Under the pieces are notes generated by a model. The model made no database searches. It was not told where the DNA came from and was given only the letters and a program-made list of their open reading frames with translations. The position numbers and the translations under genes were made by a program. Below are positions 35,059-43,420 of a stretch of DNA of 64,000 nt, in pieces. Location of the stretch: positions 1 to 64,000 of the forward strand of contig JAGHTU010000022.1 of NCBI GenBank assembly GCA_018065185.1, written 5' to 3'. The stretch is from Candidatus Equicola faecalis (GTDB taxonomy: Bacteria; Bacteroidota; Bacteroidia; Bacteroidales; Bacteroidaceae). Every line of letters starts with the position of its first letter. Position 1 is the stretch's first letter.

Positions 35059-35304
35059 TGCTGCAATTTTGAAGGAAATTGCAATGGCGGGGACTTTGTC
35101 TTTCGACCCCTAAAGAAAGATTGGCCACAAGGCTGCGATAAAGCGAGAGCAGAGTGATGAGTGCATTGACTATGCCGAGCGTGAGCAGTCTCGAGCGAAG
35201 CTCAAGGCTGTCAAAAGATAGATGCTGAATAGCAACAGATATATTACATATGGGAAACCAGTTAGGAAATGTAAAGAACATTTCTACTCTATTTTATTGC
35301 AATA

Positions 35305-35520
35305 ATGAATAAGTACGAAATACCATTTATCAATGCATGTATTAGAGCATTCGGTCTGCGTTTCTCTCTCTCTCGGGAGAAAGCCTATGACTATTTGCGC
35401 CGTCATGCTGGATTGTCGTTTCTTATTGAGTTCTATGATGTAGAGCATCTGCAATCTATTGATGAAACAGTGGACGACCTTGTTGTGATGTGTGGTAAAA
35501 ATGGAGGGCAGTTAATTTGA
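35305..35520 (+). CDS. DUF3791 family small protein
   Basis: 71 aa, acidic and helical: NACIRAFGLRFSLSREKAYDY followed by HAGLSFLIEFYDVEHL and SIDETVDDLVVMCGKNGG. The ...IDETVDDL...CGKNGG ending is characteristic of the DUF3791 family, which often occurs in pairs next to DUF3990-type proteins in gut Bacteroidota. No DUF3990 gene is seen here. Function unknown; a role in a toxin-antitoxin-like cassette is only a guess from context. Confidence 0.7.
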   Translation: MNKYEIPFINACIRAFGLRFSLSREKAYDYLRRHAGLSFLIEFYDVEHLQSIDETVDDLVVMCGKNGGQLI

Positions 35521-35542
35521 AAAAAGTAAATGTGGTTTTGAT

Positions 35543-35806
35543 ATGAATTCTTTACCTACAAAGGAGCAGATAAGAGAATACCTAATCTCTAATATAATAA
35601 ATGAGATGGTGCGATACCTTATTGATGAAGAATCTTTGTCATTGGAGCAAGCTATGGACGTAGTTTATCGCTCAAATACTATACAACTACTGCAAATGCC
35701 GGAAGGTGAGCTTTATGTACAAAGTCCGGCATACGTTTATGAGATGATGAAGCAGGAAATATGTAAGGATACTGCTAGTCATTTCCTATCATTCAAAACA
35801 AAATAA
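35543..35806 (+). CDS. Second DUF3791-like small protein
   Basis: 87 aa, 22 bp after its neighbour. SLSLEQAMDVVYRSNTIQLL and GELYVQSPAYVYEMMKQEI fit the second member usually found beside DUF3791 proteins (helix, DVVY..S, then Y...YVYE). No catalytic motif or membrane segment. Probably functions with the upstream gene product. Confidence 0.6.
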   Translation: MNSLPTKEQIREYLISNIINEMVRYLIDEESLSLEQAMDVVYRSNTIQLLQMPEGELYVQSPAYVYEMMKQEICKDTASHFLSFKTK

Positions 35807-35816
35807 ACAAAACATT

Positions 35817-36209
35817 ATGAAAACAAATCGTGGCTTATTGAAGATGATTTTATTGGGTATTATCACGTTAGGTATTTACCCGATTGTAGTGTACTCTCAG
35901 ATTTCTGAAGAGATTAACGTCTTGGCATCGCCTCATGATGGCAAGCATACGATGCACTATTGTCTTATCTTTTTTCTTTTTTCATGGCTGACGCTGAACA
36001 TCGCAACACTTGTGTGGTGGCATCGCATCAGCGGTAGGATTGGGCAGGAGTTGCGCAGACGCAACTTGCAATATTCTTTCGGTGCTTCGGATTTCTGGCT
36101 TTGGAATATCTTGGGTTCGCTGATAGTGATAGGCCCGTTTGTGTATATCCATAAACTGATGAAAGCGATGAATTTCATCAATGCCGATTGGAATAGCGGT
36201 AATAAGTGA
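35817..36209 (+). CDS. DUF4234 membrane protein
   Basis: 130 aa with four hydrophobic segments: LLKMILLGIITLGIYPIVVY, HYCLIFFLFSWLTLNIATLV, and FWLWNILGSLIVIGPFVYIH. The GIITLGIYPIVVYSQISEEIN start and the conserved polar WWHRISGRIGQELRRR segment are typical of DUF4234 inner-membrane proteins. Ten bp after the previous gene, so part of the same transcript. Function unknown. Confidence 0.75.
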   Translation: MKTNRGLLKMILLGIITLGIYPIVVYSQISEEINVLASPHDGKHTMHYCLIFFLFSWLTLNIATLVWWHRISGRIGQELRRRNLQYSFGASDFWLWNILGSLIVIGPFVYIHKLMKAMNFINADWNSGNK

Positions 36210-36239
36210 TATCAAATATAATAAACAAAAGAAATTATA

Positions 36240-36530
36240 ATGCCTAAAGTCCTTCTATACATAACTGCAAAATTGTTTTGGACATTCCTTTTCTACAACA
36301 AGGACTACAATGAGAATCGTGCTCACGTTCATGTTGGCAAAAAGGATACTCAAAATCTTTGCAAGATTTGGTTAGAACCTGATGTAAGCATTGCAACACA
36401 AGGTGACCTGACAGATTCACAGGCAAAACAACTCTTGATTTTGGCAGAGACGTATAGAGATAAGCTATTATCCCAATGGAAGAATTTTAAGGAGGGAAAA
36501 ACAATAAGAATAATTAAAATAAAAAAATAA
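36240..36530 (+). CDS. DUF4160 protein
   Basis: 96 aa; the motif NENRAHVHVGKKD matches DUF4160 (typically (E/D)-x-x-RPHVHV). The family is nearly always paired with DUF2442, as here, and such pairs are often listed as predicted toxin-antitoxin modules. No biochemical function is established that I know of. One base separates its stop from the next start. Confidence 0.75.
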   Translation: MPKVLLYITAKLFWTFLFYNKDYNENRAHVHVGKKDTQNLCKIWLEPDVSIATQGDLTDSQAKQLLILAETYRDKLLSQWKNFKEGKTIRIIKIKK

Positions 36531-36531
36531 T

Positions 36532-36804
36532 ATGTTCACAAAAGAAGGATATTGGAATGTGACTCCGCAGATAAAGTCGATATTGTTCCCTGTGCGTGGA
36601 AAGTGGCAGGTGGACCTTGTAGATGGAAGAAGTGTCGTGATGCCGATAAGTGCTTTTCCATCTTTGAAGAAAGTGCCTGTGAGCCAACGTTCACAATGGT
36701 ATCTCATGGGAGGGGGAGTGACGTGGGATTCCTGCCCGGAAGTGATACATATTGAACAGATATTAGGGGATTACCGAAAATATAATCACGAAGAAGATGT
36801 ATAA
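36532..36804 (+). CDS. DUF2442 protein
   Basis: 90 aa; GKWQVDLVDGRSVVMPISAFPSL and WYLMGGGVTWDSCPEVI fit DUF2442 (beta-rich domain with ...DGR.v.vPl..fP.L and ..G.gi.WpelDe.i). Partner of the DUF4160 gene immediately upstream. Probably the second half of a small cassette whose role is unknown. Confidence 0.75.
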   Translation: MFTKEGYWNVTPQIKSILFPVRGKWQVDLVDGRSVVMPISAFPSLKKVPVSQRSQWYLMGGGVTWDSCPEVIHIEQILGDYRKYNHEEDV

Positions 36805-36845
36805 GGTCAACGACCAAACGACCAAACAAAAACAGTAAAAACCGC

Positions 36846-37561
36846 ATGAAAGAAGAGATGTCTTCTAACGCCTGTTCTAAACTTGACGGAGTCAATGTCG
36901 TCATAAAGAATGACCAGACCGTCCCTATGAACGATTACAATGCAGTCCTATACCTTCAGACCGACAATCTGCTACAGGATACTATTGCTATTATCGATTC
37001 AGCTCGCGACAGTGCATACCGTTCTGTCAATACGTTGATGGTGATTCGCAACTGGCAGTTGGGGCATCGCATCTCCGTCGAAAACTTCAATGGGCAAAAG
37101 CGGGCAGAATATGGTAAAAGGGTTATGGCACAGCTTGCTGCCGACTTGACTAATCGCTACGGACGGGGCTTTGATACGTCTAATCTTTACAAGTTTCTTG
37201 ACTTCTATCGCTCTTTCCCACAGATTTTAGACACGGCGAGTCTAAAATCCATACAACTTACATGGTCTCACTATCGTATCCTTCTCCAAGAACACGATTC
37301 GAAGGCTAGGCAGTGGTACGAAAACGAAGCCATCACGCAGATGTGGAGTGCGCGCACCCTGCAACGCAACATTTCTTCACAGTACTATCAGCGCATGCTC
37401 TTAACACAGCATAGTGATTTGGTAGAGCAAGAGATGCATCAGCTAACGACTCCGCTTCAAAACCAACCAAATATAAGCTCATTCTTCCGTCTGAAGAAGA
37501 ACTTCGTGCAGAAATACAAGCACAAAAGAACATTTATCTATTGCAACATACATCTCCTTAA
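36846..37561 (+). pseudogene. Broken DUF1016 (YhcG-like) nuclease gene
   Basis: Residues 30-190 of the frame match the DUF1016 N-terminal domain (IIDSARDSAYRSVNTLMVIR, NWQLGHRI, AQLAADLTNRYGRGFD, SNLYKFLDFYRSFP, LTWSHYRILLQ, WYENEA). The catalytic PD-(D/E)XK core that should follow is absent. At 37472-37561, in another frame, YKLILPSEEELRAEIQAQKN and a stop (37559-37561) form the C-terminal end of the same family. So the middle was deleted and the frame shifted. In its original frame the broken head runs on without a stop into the next real gene. Confidence 0.8.
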
Positions 37562-37655
37562 CAGCCAGAATCTCACAAAAAGTCATTGGCTTTGCGAGGA
37601 ACAAAAAACATTAAACATTAGACAACTAAACAATATAAACAAAAATCAAAACATT

Positions 37656-40600
37656 ATGAAAAAGAAAATTACATTATTGAAAGTCTTTATGACTTTATGC
37701 TTACTCCTCGTGAGCTTCGGCAATGCGTGGGGAGCGGATTATGAGGAATTATTTAGCATTGCTTCAGATGACGTTGTAAGTAATACTAGTTACGCAAAGT
37801 ACGAAAAGACTGTTGATGGTCGAGATTGGATAATTACTTTCGGTGGTAACAGCAAGTCTGTAGGAACCAACTCAGGTAATAGAAGTAAGTGCAACTTGAG
37901 TAGTTTCTCCAAATATGCCGTTTCTCCTGTAACAACTTCTGAAGTTGCATCTGCTTTTGTCTCAACAACTAGCATTTCAGATGTTTCAAAAATATCTTAT
38001 ACTTTCAATGGAGGAAGTAATCAGACAAATACGAAAGTATATTTAATCTATTCGTCAGATGGTAACACATTTAGTCAGATGAAATTGGCAAGTGTAACTC
38101 AAGGTGCTAAAATATCTTCAGGCACAGCATACGAATTTACTAAATGTTCAGGATATTTTGGTTTGCTATTTGAGGCAACTAATTCATCTGGAAACTGGAG
38201 AATTGACGCTGTAAATATTACATTCTACAAAGAAGGCGACACTCCTTCCAAAACTCTTAAGTCTATCGCCATTTCAGGCACTCCTAAAAAGACGACATAC
38301 GAAGCTGGTGAAGAATTTGATCCTGCAGGATTGACAGTAACAGGTACATACGATGATGAAAGTCAAGCAGAAATTACCTCTGGTATCACATGGAACTCAA
38401 CTCCTAACCCTCTTACCGCAGGAACAACTTCAGTTAGCGTAAAGGCAACAGTTGGCAATATTGAAAGTGATGCTTATCAAGTTAATATTACCGTTTTGGC
38501 TTTAGAAGGTGATGAGCTTACTACAACAAGTGTTGGTTCTCCAAGTTCATACACTACTTGGGCAGATAAGACTGGCTCCCAGAGGGTGGCTAAATATGCT
38601 GGTCAATCAGCAGGTGGTAACAGCTATATTCAAATGAGAGCTCTGTCTCCTTCTGGAATCGTTAGTACGACATCTGGTGGAAACATTCGTAAGATTAAAG
38701 TTGATTGGAACTCTTCTACTGCGAGTAACCGTAGCCTAAAAATATATGGATCTAACACTGCTTATACAGGTACTAATGGGGCTGCCGAATTATATGACGA
38801 AAACGCAAAAGGAACAGAACTCGGTACTATTTCCAATGGGACAACCGAATTGACAATAAGTGGCGATTATGCATACGTTGGTGTGCTCCCCGATGGTGGA
38901 GCAATGTATTTGAATTCCATTACTTTCGTTTGGGAAGAGCCTAAAAAACTTGATCATATCTCTGTAACTGGCACTCCAAAAGATTTCTTCGTTGGTGATG
39001 AGTTTAACCACGACGGAATGACTGTAACTGCTTATTATGATGATGAAACTAATGAAGATGTAACAGCTTCCGCTACTTTCACAGGTTATGATATGGCTAC
39101 TGCTGGCGAACAAGACGTTACTGTTACATATAATGAGAAAACAGCATCTTACAAAATCAACGTTCAAGCAGTTGTTCTTACTTCTGTTGTGGTTTCAGGC
39201 ACACCAACAAAGACAGAATACTTTGTGGGCGAATCCTTCAATCCTGCAGGTTTAACTGTTACTGGTCATTATAACAATGGTACGCAAGCTACAATTACTG
39301 AAGGAATCACTTGGACGATAACTCCTGAAACGTTTACAGAAACAACACAGAACTCTGTTAATGTTAAGGCAACTGTATCAGAAATCACAAGTGATGCATT
39401 CGAAGTTACAGGTTTGACAGTTACTTCTCCTGCTTCTTTATACACACTTACTGCAGAACCTGCTGAAGGCGGTAGTTATACTGTAACAGTCGGAGAAGAT
39501 CCTGCTGTTGAGGTTACAGCAGAAGCAAAGCAATTTATGGTTACAGAAGGAACAGTCATTGTGGTAGAGGCTACTGCTAACGAACATTACAAATTAAACG
39601 AAAGCAAACTATTTGAAGGAAAATATGCAGATGAGACACCAATTACTTTCGATAACACAGGTGTAGCAAAGAAAAAGCAGTTTACTTACGGAACAGCTGA
39701 TGCTACCATCACAGCAAAATTCCTTCAGATGTATGCTGTAAACATTGATAAAAATATTGAACATGGAACTGTCGTTGCTGACCCTGTAGAAAATACTCCT
39801 ACTTCTTTCATTACACTGACCCTTACACCAGATGCACATTATCATTTTGAGAGTGTAACGGTGAAGGATAAAAATGGTGGCGACATTGCATTAGAGGGAG
39901 AACCGATAACTACTGAAGAAGGCATCACAACTGCAAAATTCAGGATGCCTGCTGCTGAGGACACAAAGGGTGCTGTATCAGTTACAGCCACATTCGCAGA
40001 AGATGCAAAATACACAGTTACATTCAGCGTAAATGGTGAAAATACAACAAGCGATGCTAACTATGCTGGTGAGCCTGTTGAGTTCCCGACAGTTTCTCCT
40101 ATTGCAGGTTACACATTCATGGGATGGACAGACGCACCTATCATAGGCACTCAACAAACCGCTCCAGAGTATGTAACAGGTGCAACTTATCCTGACAACA
40201 ACGATAAAGTTTTCTATGCAGTGTTTGCAAAGAAAGAAGGAGAAGATAAATATGTGAAGGTTACTTCTGCTCCTACAGATTGGCGTGGTAAATATCTGAT
40301 TGTTTACGAAGATGGAAAAGTTGCATTTGATGGAAGTCTTGCCGAGCTTGATGCTGTAAGTAATACGAAATCAGTTACAATCTCAAATAATGTTATTGCG
40401 TCAAGTACAGAAATGGATGCTATTGCATTTACGGTAGCATATAAAACTGGAAGCACTAATGTTTATAGTTTGAAGTCTGCAAGTGGAAAATACATTTCAG
40501 GTACTACAACTACTGCAAAAGCAACCAATGGCTTGAAACAAGATGATACAGATGCAAACTATGAAATCAGTTTCAATGGCACAACTATTGAAAGTAAATC

Positions 40601-41339
40601 AAGCGACCAACAAATGGTATTGAAATATAACAAAAATAGCGGTCAAACTCGTTTCCGTTTCTACAAGAATGGTCAAGAAGATATTGCTCTCTACAAGAAA
40701 CAAGAAGCCACTTACTCCAACTACACAACGACTGTTACTACTACCGCCACGATGTCAATCACATCAGCCAAGTGGTCAACATTCATCGCTCCATTTGATG
40801 TAGAAATACCAGAGGGCGTTGAGGCTTATACAGTAACTGCAACTGAAGATGCTCTGGTATATACACCAGTAGAAACAACAATAACAGCATGTACGCCGGT
40901 TGTTCTTTTCAAAGATGTTACCGAAACGTATAAACAGGATTTCGTTGGCGTAGATAATGCTGAAGAAAGAACTTTCCAGACGGAAAGCCTTGTAGGTACA
41001 CTTGATGCTCTTGCAAAAGGTGAAGTTCCTACAACAACGGAAAGTGATGTACCTGTATATCTGTTGCAGAAGCAAAACGAAAAAGTAGGATTCTTCAAGT
41101 TGGACCCTACTAAGCAATATTCTCTCAATGCTAACCGTGCTTATCTTGTAGGTGTTGCAACAGCAAACGCAAAGGCATACTATGGATTTGACGATAATGA
41201 CCCGACAGGCATCAATAATTTGCGTGGTGAGCGGTGGAACGTGCCGAGAGAAGGCATCTTTGACTTGTCTGGTCGCAAACTCTCTGCTCCGCAGAAGGGC
41301 GTCAACATTATCAATGGTATTAAGGTGATTGTTAAATAA
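37656..41339 (+). CDS. Large secreted Ig-like (Big_3) repeat protein with T9SS-like C-terminus
   Basis: 1227 aa from ATG 37656, chosen because MKKKITLLKVFMTLCLLL to AWGA is a complete signal peptide. Then an all-beta domain (about 30-190), three Big_3 Ig-like repeats (each opening I.vSGTP.k..Y..GE.F.p.GLTVT, about 200-590), beta-rich repeats (TLTAEPAEGGSYTVTV), an InlB-like module with GYTFMGWTDAPI, and a C-terminal region ending GIFDLSGRKLSAPQKGVNII and KVIVK. That ending resembles T9SS-type sorting domains of Prevotella. Probably a surface adhesin or carbohydrate-binding protein. The preceding broken DUF1016 gene is in frame with it and must not be merged. Confidence 0.85.
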   Translation: MKKKITLLKVFMTLCLLLVSFGNAWGADYEELFSIASDDVVSNTSYAKYEKTVDGRDWIITFGGNSKSVGTNSGNRSKCNLSSFSKYAVSPVTTSEVASAFVSTTSISDVSKISYTFNGGSNQTNTKVYLIYSSDGNTFSQMKLASVTQGAKISSGTAYEFTKCSGYFGLLFEATNSSGNWRIDAVNITFYKEGDTPSKTLKSIAISGTPKKTTYEAGEEFDPAGLTVTGTYDDESQAEITSGITWNSTPNPLTAGTTSVSVKATVGNIESDAYQVNITVLALEGDELTTTSVGSPSSYTTWADKTGSQRVAKYAGQSAGGNSYIQMRALSPSGIVSTTSGGNIRKIKVDWNSSTASNRSLKIYGSNTAYTGTNGAAELYDENAKGTELGTISNGTTELTISGDYAYVGVLPDGGAMYLNSITFVWEEPKKLDHISVTGTPKDFFVGDEFNHDGMTVTAYYDDETNEDVTASATFTGYDMATAGEQDVTVTYNEKTASYKINVQAVVLTSVVVSGTPTKTEYFVGESFNPAGLTVTGHYNNGTQATITEGITWTITPETFTETTQNSVNVKATVSEITSDAFEVTGLTVTSPASLYTLTAEPAEGGSYTVTVGEDPAVEVTAEAKQFMVTEGTVIVVEATANEHYKLNESKLFEGKYADETPITFDNTGVAKKKQFTYGTADATITAKFLQMYAVNIDKNIEHGTVVADPVENTPTSFITLTLTPDAHYHFESVTVKDKNGGDIALEGEPITTEEGITTAKFRMPAAEDTKGAVSVTATFAEDAKYTVTFSVNGENTTSDANYAGEPVEFPTVSPIAGYTFMGWTDAPIIGTQQTAPEYVTGATYPDNNDKVFYAVFAKKEGEDKYVKVTSAPTDWRGKYLIVYEDGKVAFDGSLAELDAVSNTKSVTISNNVIASSTEMDAIAFTVAYKTGSTNVYSLKSASGKYISGTTTTAKATNGLKQDDTDANYEISFNGTTIESKSSDQQMVLKYNKNSGQTRFRFYKNGQEDIALYKKQEATYSNYTTTVTTTATMSITSAKWSTFIAPFDVEIPEGVEAYTVTATEDALVYTPVETTITACTPVVLFKDVTETYKQDFVGVDNAEERTFQTESLVGTLDALAKGEVPTTTESDVPVYLLQKQNEKVGFFKLDPTKQYSLNANRAYLVGVATANAKAYYGFDDNDPTGINNLRGERWNVPREGIFDLSGRKLSAPQKGVNIINGIKVIVK

Positions 41340-41359
41340 AAATATAGGAGAAACAGATT

Positions 41360-41533
41360 ATGAAAAAGACATATATTGTTCCGATAGTAAAAGAAATCAC
41401 TGTTCGCTTTGAGAATCATCTGTGTTCAGCATCAAATCCACAAATGAACGACCAATACGCTTCTTCTGAAGTAGAGCAGGAAGGTGGAGGTGATGGACTC
41501 GGCAAAGAAGACGGCTTCGAGTGGGATTGGTAA
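41360..41533 (+). CDS. 57-aa acidic small protein downstream of the secreted Ig-like protein
   Basis: MKKTYIVPIVKEITV at the N-terminus, one Cys (HLCSAS), then a Gly/Glu/Asp-rich tail ending EDGFEWDW. It starts 20 bp after the large secreted gene, and a terminator follows. Short proteins beginning MKKxYIxP with an acidic, Gly/Trp-containing tail are frequent in Prevotella and Bacteroides next to exported proteins. There is no signal peptide. Function unknown; a peptide precursor is one possibility. Confidence 0.65.
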   Translation: MKKTYIVPIVKEITVRFENHLCSASNPQMNDQYASSEVEQEGGGDGLGKEDGFEWDW

Positions 41534-41568
41534 ACACACCAATAATGAATAATCTCTAAGATTTATGT

Positions 41569-41602
41569 GAGAGGGCGATGCAAGAGCATCGCTCTCTTGT
41601 TT
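41569..41602 (+). terminator. Terminator of the secreted Ig-like protein operon
   Basis: Stem GAGAGGGCGATGC/GCATCGCTCTC with one bulged base, loop AAGA, then TTGTTTCGT. Confidence 0.6.
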
Positions 41603-41789
41603 CGTAACAAAGAGGAGCAGAGAAAGCCCCCTCAAAATCTCGCAGAGTGGAGACTTTATACCCTCTCTCTCTCTGGGCTGAGACTGAATGTCTCTCTGTT
41701 TGCGATGGCTTGACCTTTAGGTCGTCAACCAACGAAAAACAAAACATGCTGTTTTATCCAAAATAAATGAAAATACTCGTAGGAAATTA

Positions 41790-41819
41790 TTGTAGTTTGA
41801 GGAATAGTTCGTAATTTTG
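41790..41819 (+). promoter_or_regulatory. Promoter of the second AAA_14 ATPase gene
   Basis: TTG (41790-41792), 19 nt, TAATTTTG (41812-41819). The same -7 octamer is used by the other ATPase gene. Confidence 0.65.
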
Positions 41820-41907
41820 CATTCTGATAGTGCATAATATCAAACAATCTGCATCGTTAAGGTGCATTGTGATATGCCAAATCCTTTTAAACCTTAATTA
41901 AATAGGT

Positions 41908-43083
41908 ATGCAACGACTGATAGAAAACTATAAGAGGCTCCTAAAGCTAACAGAAAGCAAATTCCATAGGTATATCTACGACAAGGTGAACTGGAATGGT
42001 CGTCTGGTAGGTATTGTGGGCGCAAGAGGTGTCGGCAAGACAACGATGATCTTGCAACACATCAAGGAAGATATGGACGTGAACAAATGCCTCTATGTAA
42101 ATGCAGAGGATTTTTATTTCTCTTCACACAAGTTGGGGGATTTGGCTGATGAATTTTGCAAGATGGGAGGTGAATATCTGTGTATTGATGAGGTGCATAG
42201 GTACGAAGGTTGGTCTCAGGAACTCAAACTGATTTATGATTATCATCCAGATCTAAAGGTCGTATTTTCGGGGTCATCCATTTTGGACATCAACAAGGGA
42301 GTGAAGGCAGACCTTTCTCGCAGAGCAGTAAAGTACACGATGTACGGGATGTCTTTTCGCGAATATCTGGAACTGTTTGAAGGGATCGTAAGTAAGGTTT
42401 ATTCACTGGAAGAAGTGTTGGAGCATAAGGTGGAAATGGATGCTACTTTTCGTCCCCTGATGTATTTTCGCAGATACATAGAAAAAGGATATTACCCTTT
42501 TGCCTTGGAGAATAATTATGAAGAGAAACTCATGGGTATTGTTACAAAGTCATTGGAAACCGACATCCCAGAGTATGCCAATATGAATGTATCGACAGGT
42601 CGGAAACTGAAACGTCTTATGGCAGTTATTGCTGAGAGTGTACCCTTTAAGCCGAACATGGTCACGCTAGCTGAAGTTCTGGGCATCTCACGTAACAATG
42701 TAGCCGATTATCTGCTGTTTATTGAGGAAGCTGGGCTTATCACGCAGTTACGCGACCAAACGGGCGGTGTACGTTCCTTGGGCAAGGTGGATAAGGTATA
42801 TCTGGAGAACACTAATCTCATTTATGTGATGGCCAAGACAGGTCATGCAGAGATAGGCAACGTGCGAGAAACATTCTTTATGAACCAATTGCGTGTGGTG
42901 GATGATCCTATAACTTCTTCCGTGTCAGATTTCTGCGTTGGTGACTATACTTTCGAGGTTGGTGGACGAAACAAAAAGCAGAAGCAGATTCGGGATGTGG
43001 AGAATGCTTATGTAGTAAAGGATGACCTTGAATATGGAGCATTGAATGTTGTTCCGCTTTGGATGTTCGGAATGTTGTACTAA
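41908..43083 (+). CDS. Second AAA_14/DUF4143-type ATPase
   Basis: 391 aa. Walker A GIVGARGVGKTTMILQHI (about 34), Walker B EYLCIDEVHRYEGW, sensor VVFSGSSILDI, followed by a wHTH-like region (LAEVLGISRNNVADYLLFI) and a C-terminal segment (YTFEVGGRNKKQKQIRD) that replaces the EVK nuclease signature with F-E-V-G-G-R-N-K. It is only distantly related to the ATPase at 33 kb and belongs to another subgroup of the same family. Monocistronic with its own promoter. Function unknown. Confidence 0.87.
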   Translation: MQRLIENYKRLLKLTESKFHRYIYDKVNWNGRLVGIVGARGVGKTTMILQHIKEDMDVNKCLYVNAEDFYFSSHKLGDLADEFCKMGGEYLCIDEVHRYEGWSQELKLIYDYHPDLKVVFSGSSILDINKGVKADLSRRAVKYTMYGMSFREYLELFEGIVSKVYSLEEVLEHKVEMDATFRPLMYFRRYIEKGYYPFALENNYEEKLMGIVTKSLETDIPEYANMNVSTGRKLKRLMAVIAESVPFKPNMVTLAEVLGISRNNVADYLLFIEEAGLITQLRDQTGGVRSLGKVDKVYLENTNLIYVMAKTGHAEIGNVRETFFMNQLRVVDDPITSSVSDFCVGDYTFEVGGRNKKQKQIRDVENAYVVKDDLEYGALNVVPLWMFGMLY

Positions 43084-43420
43084 AGCAAATTCTGTTTGTC
43101 GGTATTCTGCTATGCACTCCGTGCATTCATTTCATTACGCAAAGAACAGAGACAAAAAGCTCTTCCTTTTAGGGCGGATATTGAGTATGTCTGTTTGCGA
43201 CAACTTGAATTATGTATTAATATCAATCAACAGTAAAGATTTTTTATTATGAAACTTCTTAGAAATAGATAAGAACATATTACTGTTTTTGATAAAACCG
43301 AGAGGAAAATTTCTAACTAGCGCGCACTTTATATCATCAACGTATCAATTCCGCCAACGCTTTAATTTTGTATTGTATGCTATTTGTTGTAATTTCGCAA
43401 ACCAATATAGAGTATAAAGA
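43084..43420. other. 337-bp intergenic region before the glycogen synthase gene
   Basis: Contains a copy of an interspersed repeat at 43104-43155 (ttctgctatgcactccgtgc, attt, cattacgcaaagaacagaga) matching 45072-45126, and the promoter at 43368-43397. A frame of about 68 codons across it is not supported by any recognisable protein sequence. Confidence 0.5.
43368..43397 (+). promoter_or_regulatory. Promoter of the glycogen synthase gene
   Basis: TTG (43368-43370), 19 nt, TAATTTCG (43390-43397), one base off consensus; 23 bp before the start codon. Confidence 0.6.

Larger units (their letters stand above)
34217..35304. other. Degraded accessory interval of about 1.1 kb
   Basis: Contains the second promoter copy, a broken antitoxin-like gene, a repeat shared with 45.6 kb (34433-34508), an A/T repeat at 34925-34962 that is inverted relative to 32890-32922, and the promoter of the next operon. 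Stretches 34510-34920 and 34965-35020 show no gene I can support, although a fragment reading VILDGNSRYRVDKDGVAYIG is open at 34770-34875. Confidence 0.55.
41534..41907. other. 374-bp intergenic region before the second AAA_14 gene
   Basis: Holds the terminator at 41569-41602, a CT-rich stretch with ctctctctctct (41660-41700) related to the interspersed repeat vocabulary of this region (cgtaacaaagaggagcagag), and the promoter at 41790-41819. No gene seen. Confidence 0.5.

Noticed and set aside
36846..41339. One continuous 1497-codon protein with a DUF1016 N-terminus and Ig-like repeats
   Set aside because: It contains an internal complete signal peptide at 37656 and a nonsense stretch where the DUF1016 C-terminus continues in another frame; treated as a pseudogene plus a separate gene.
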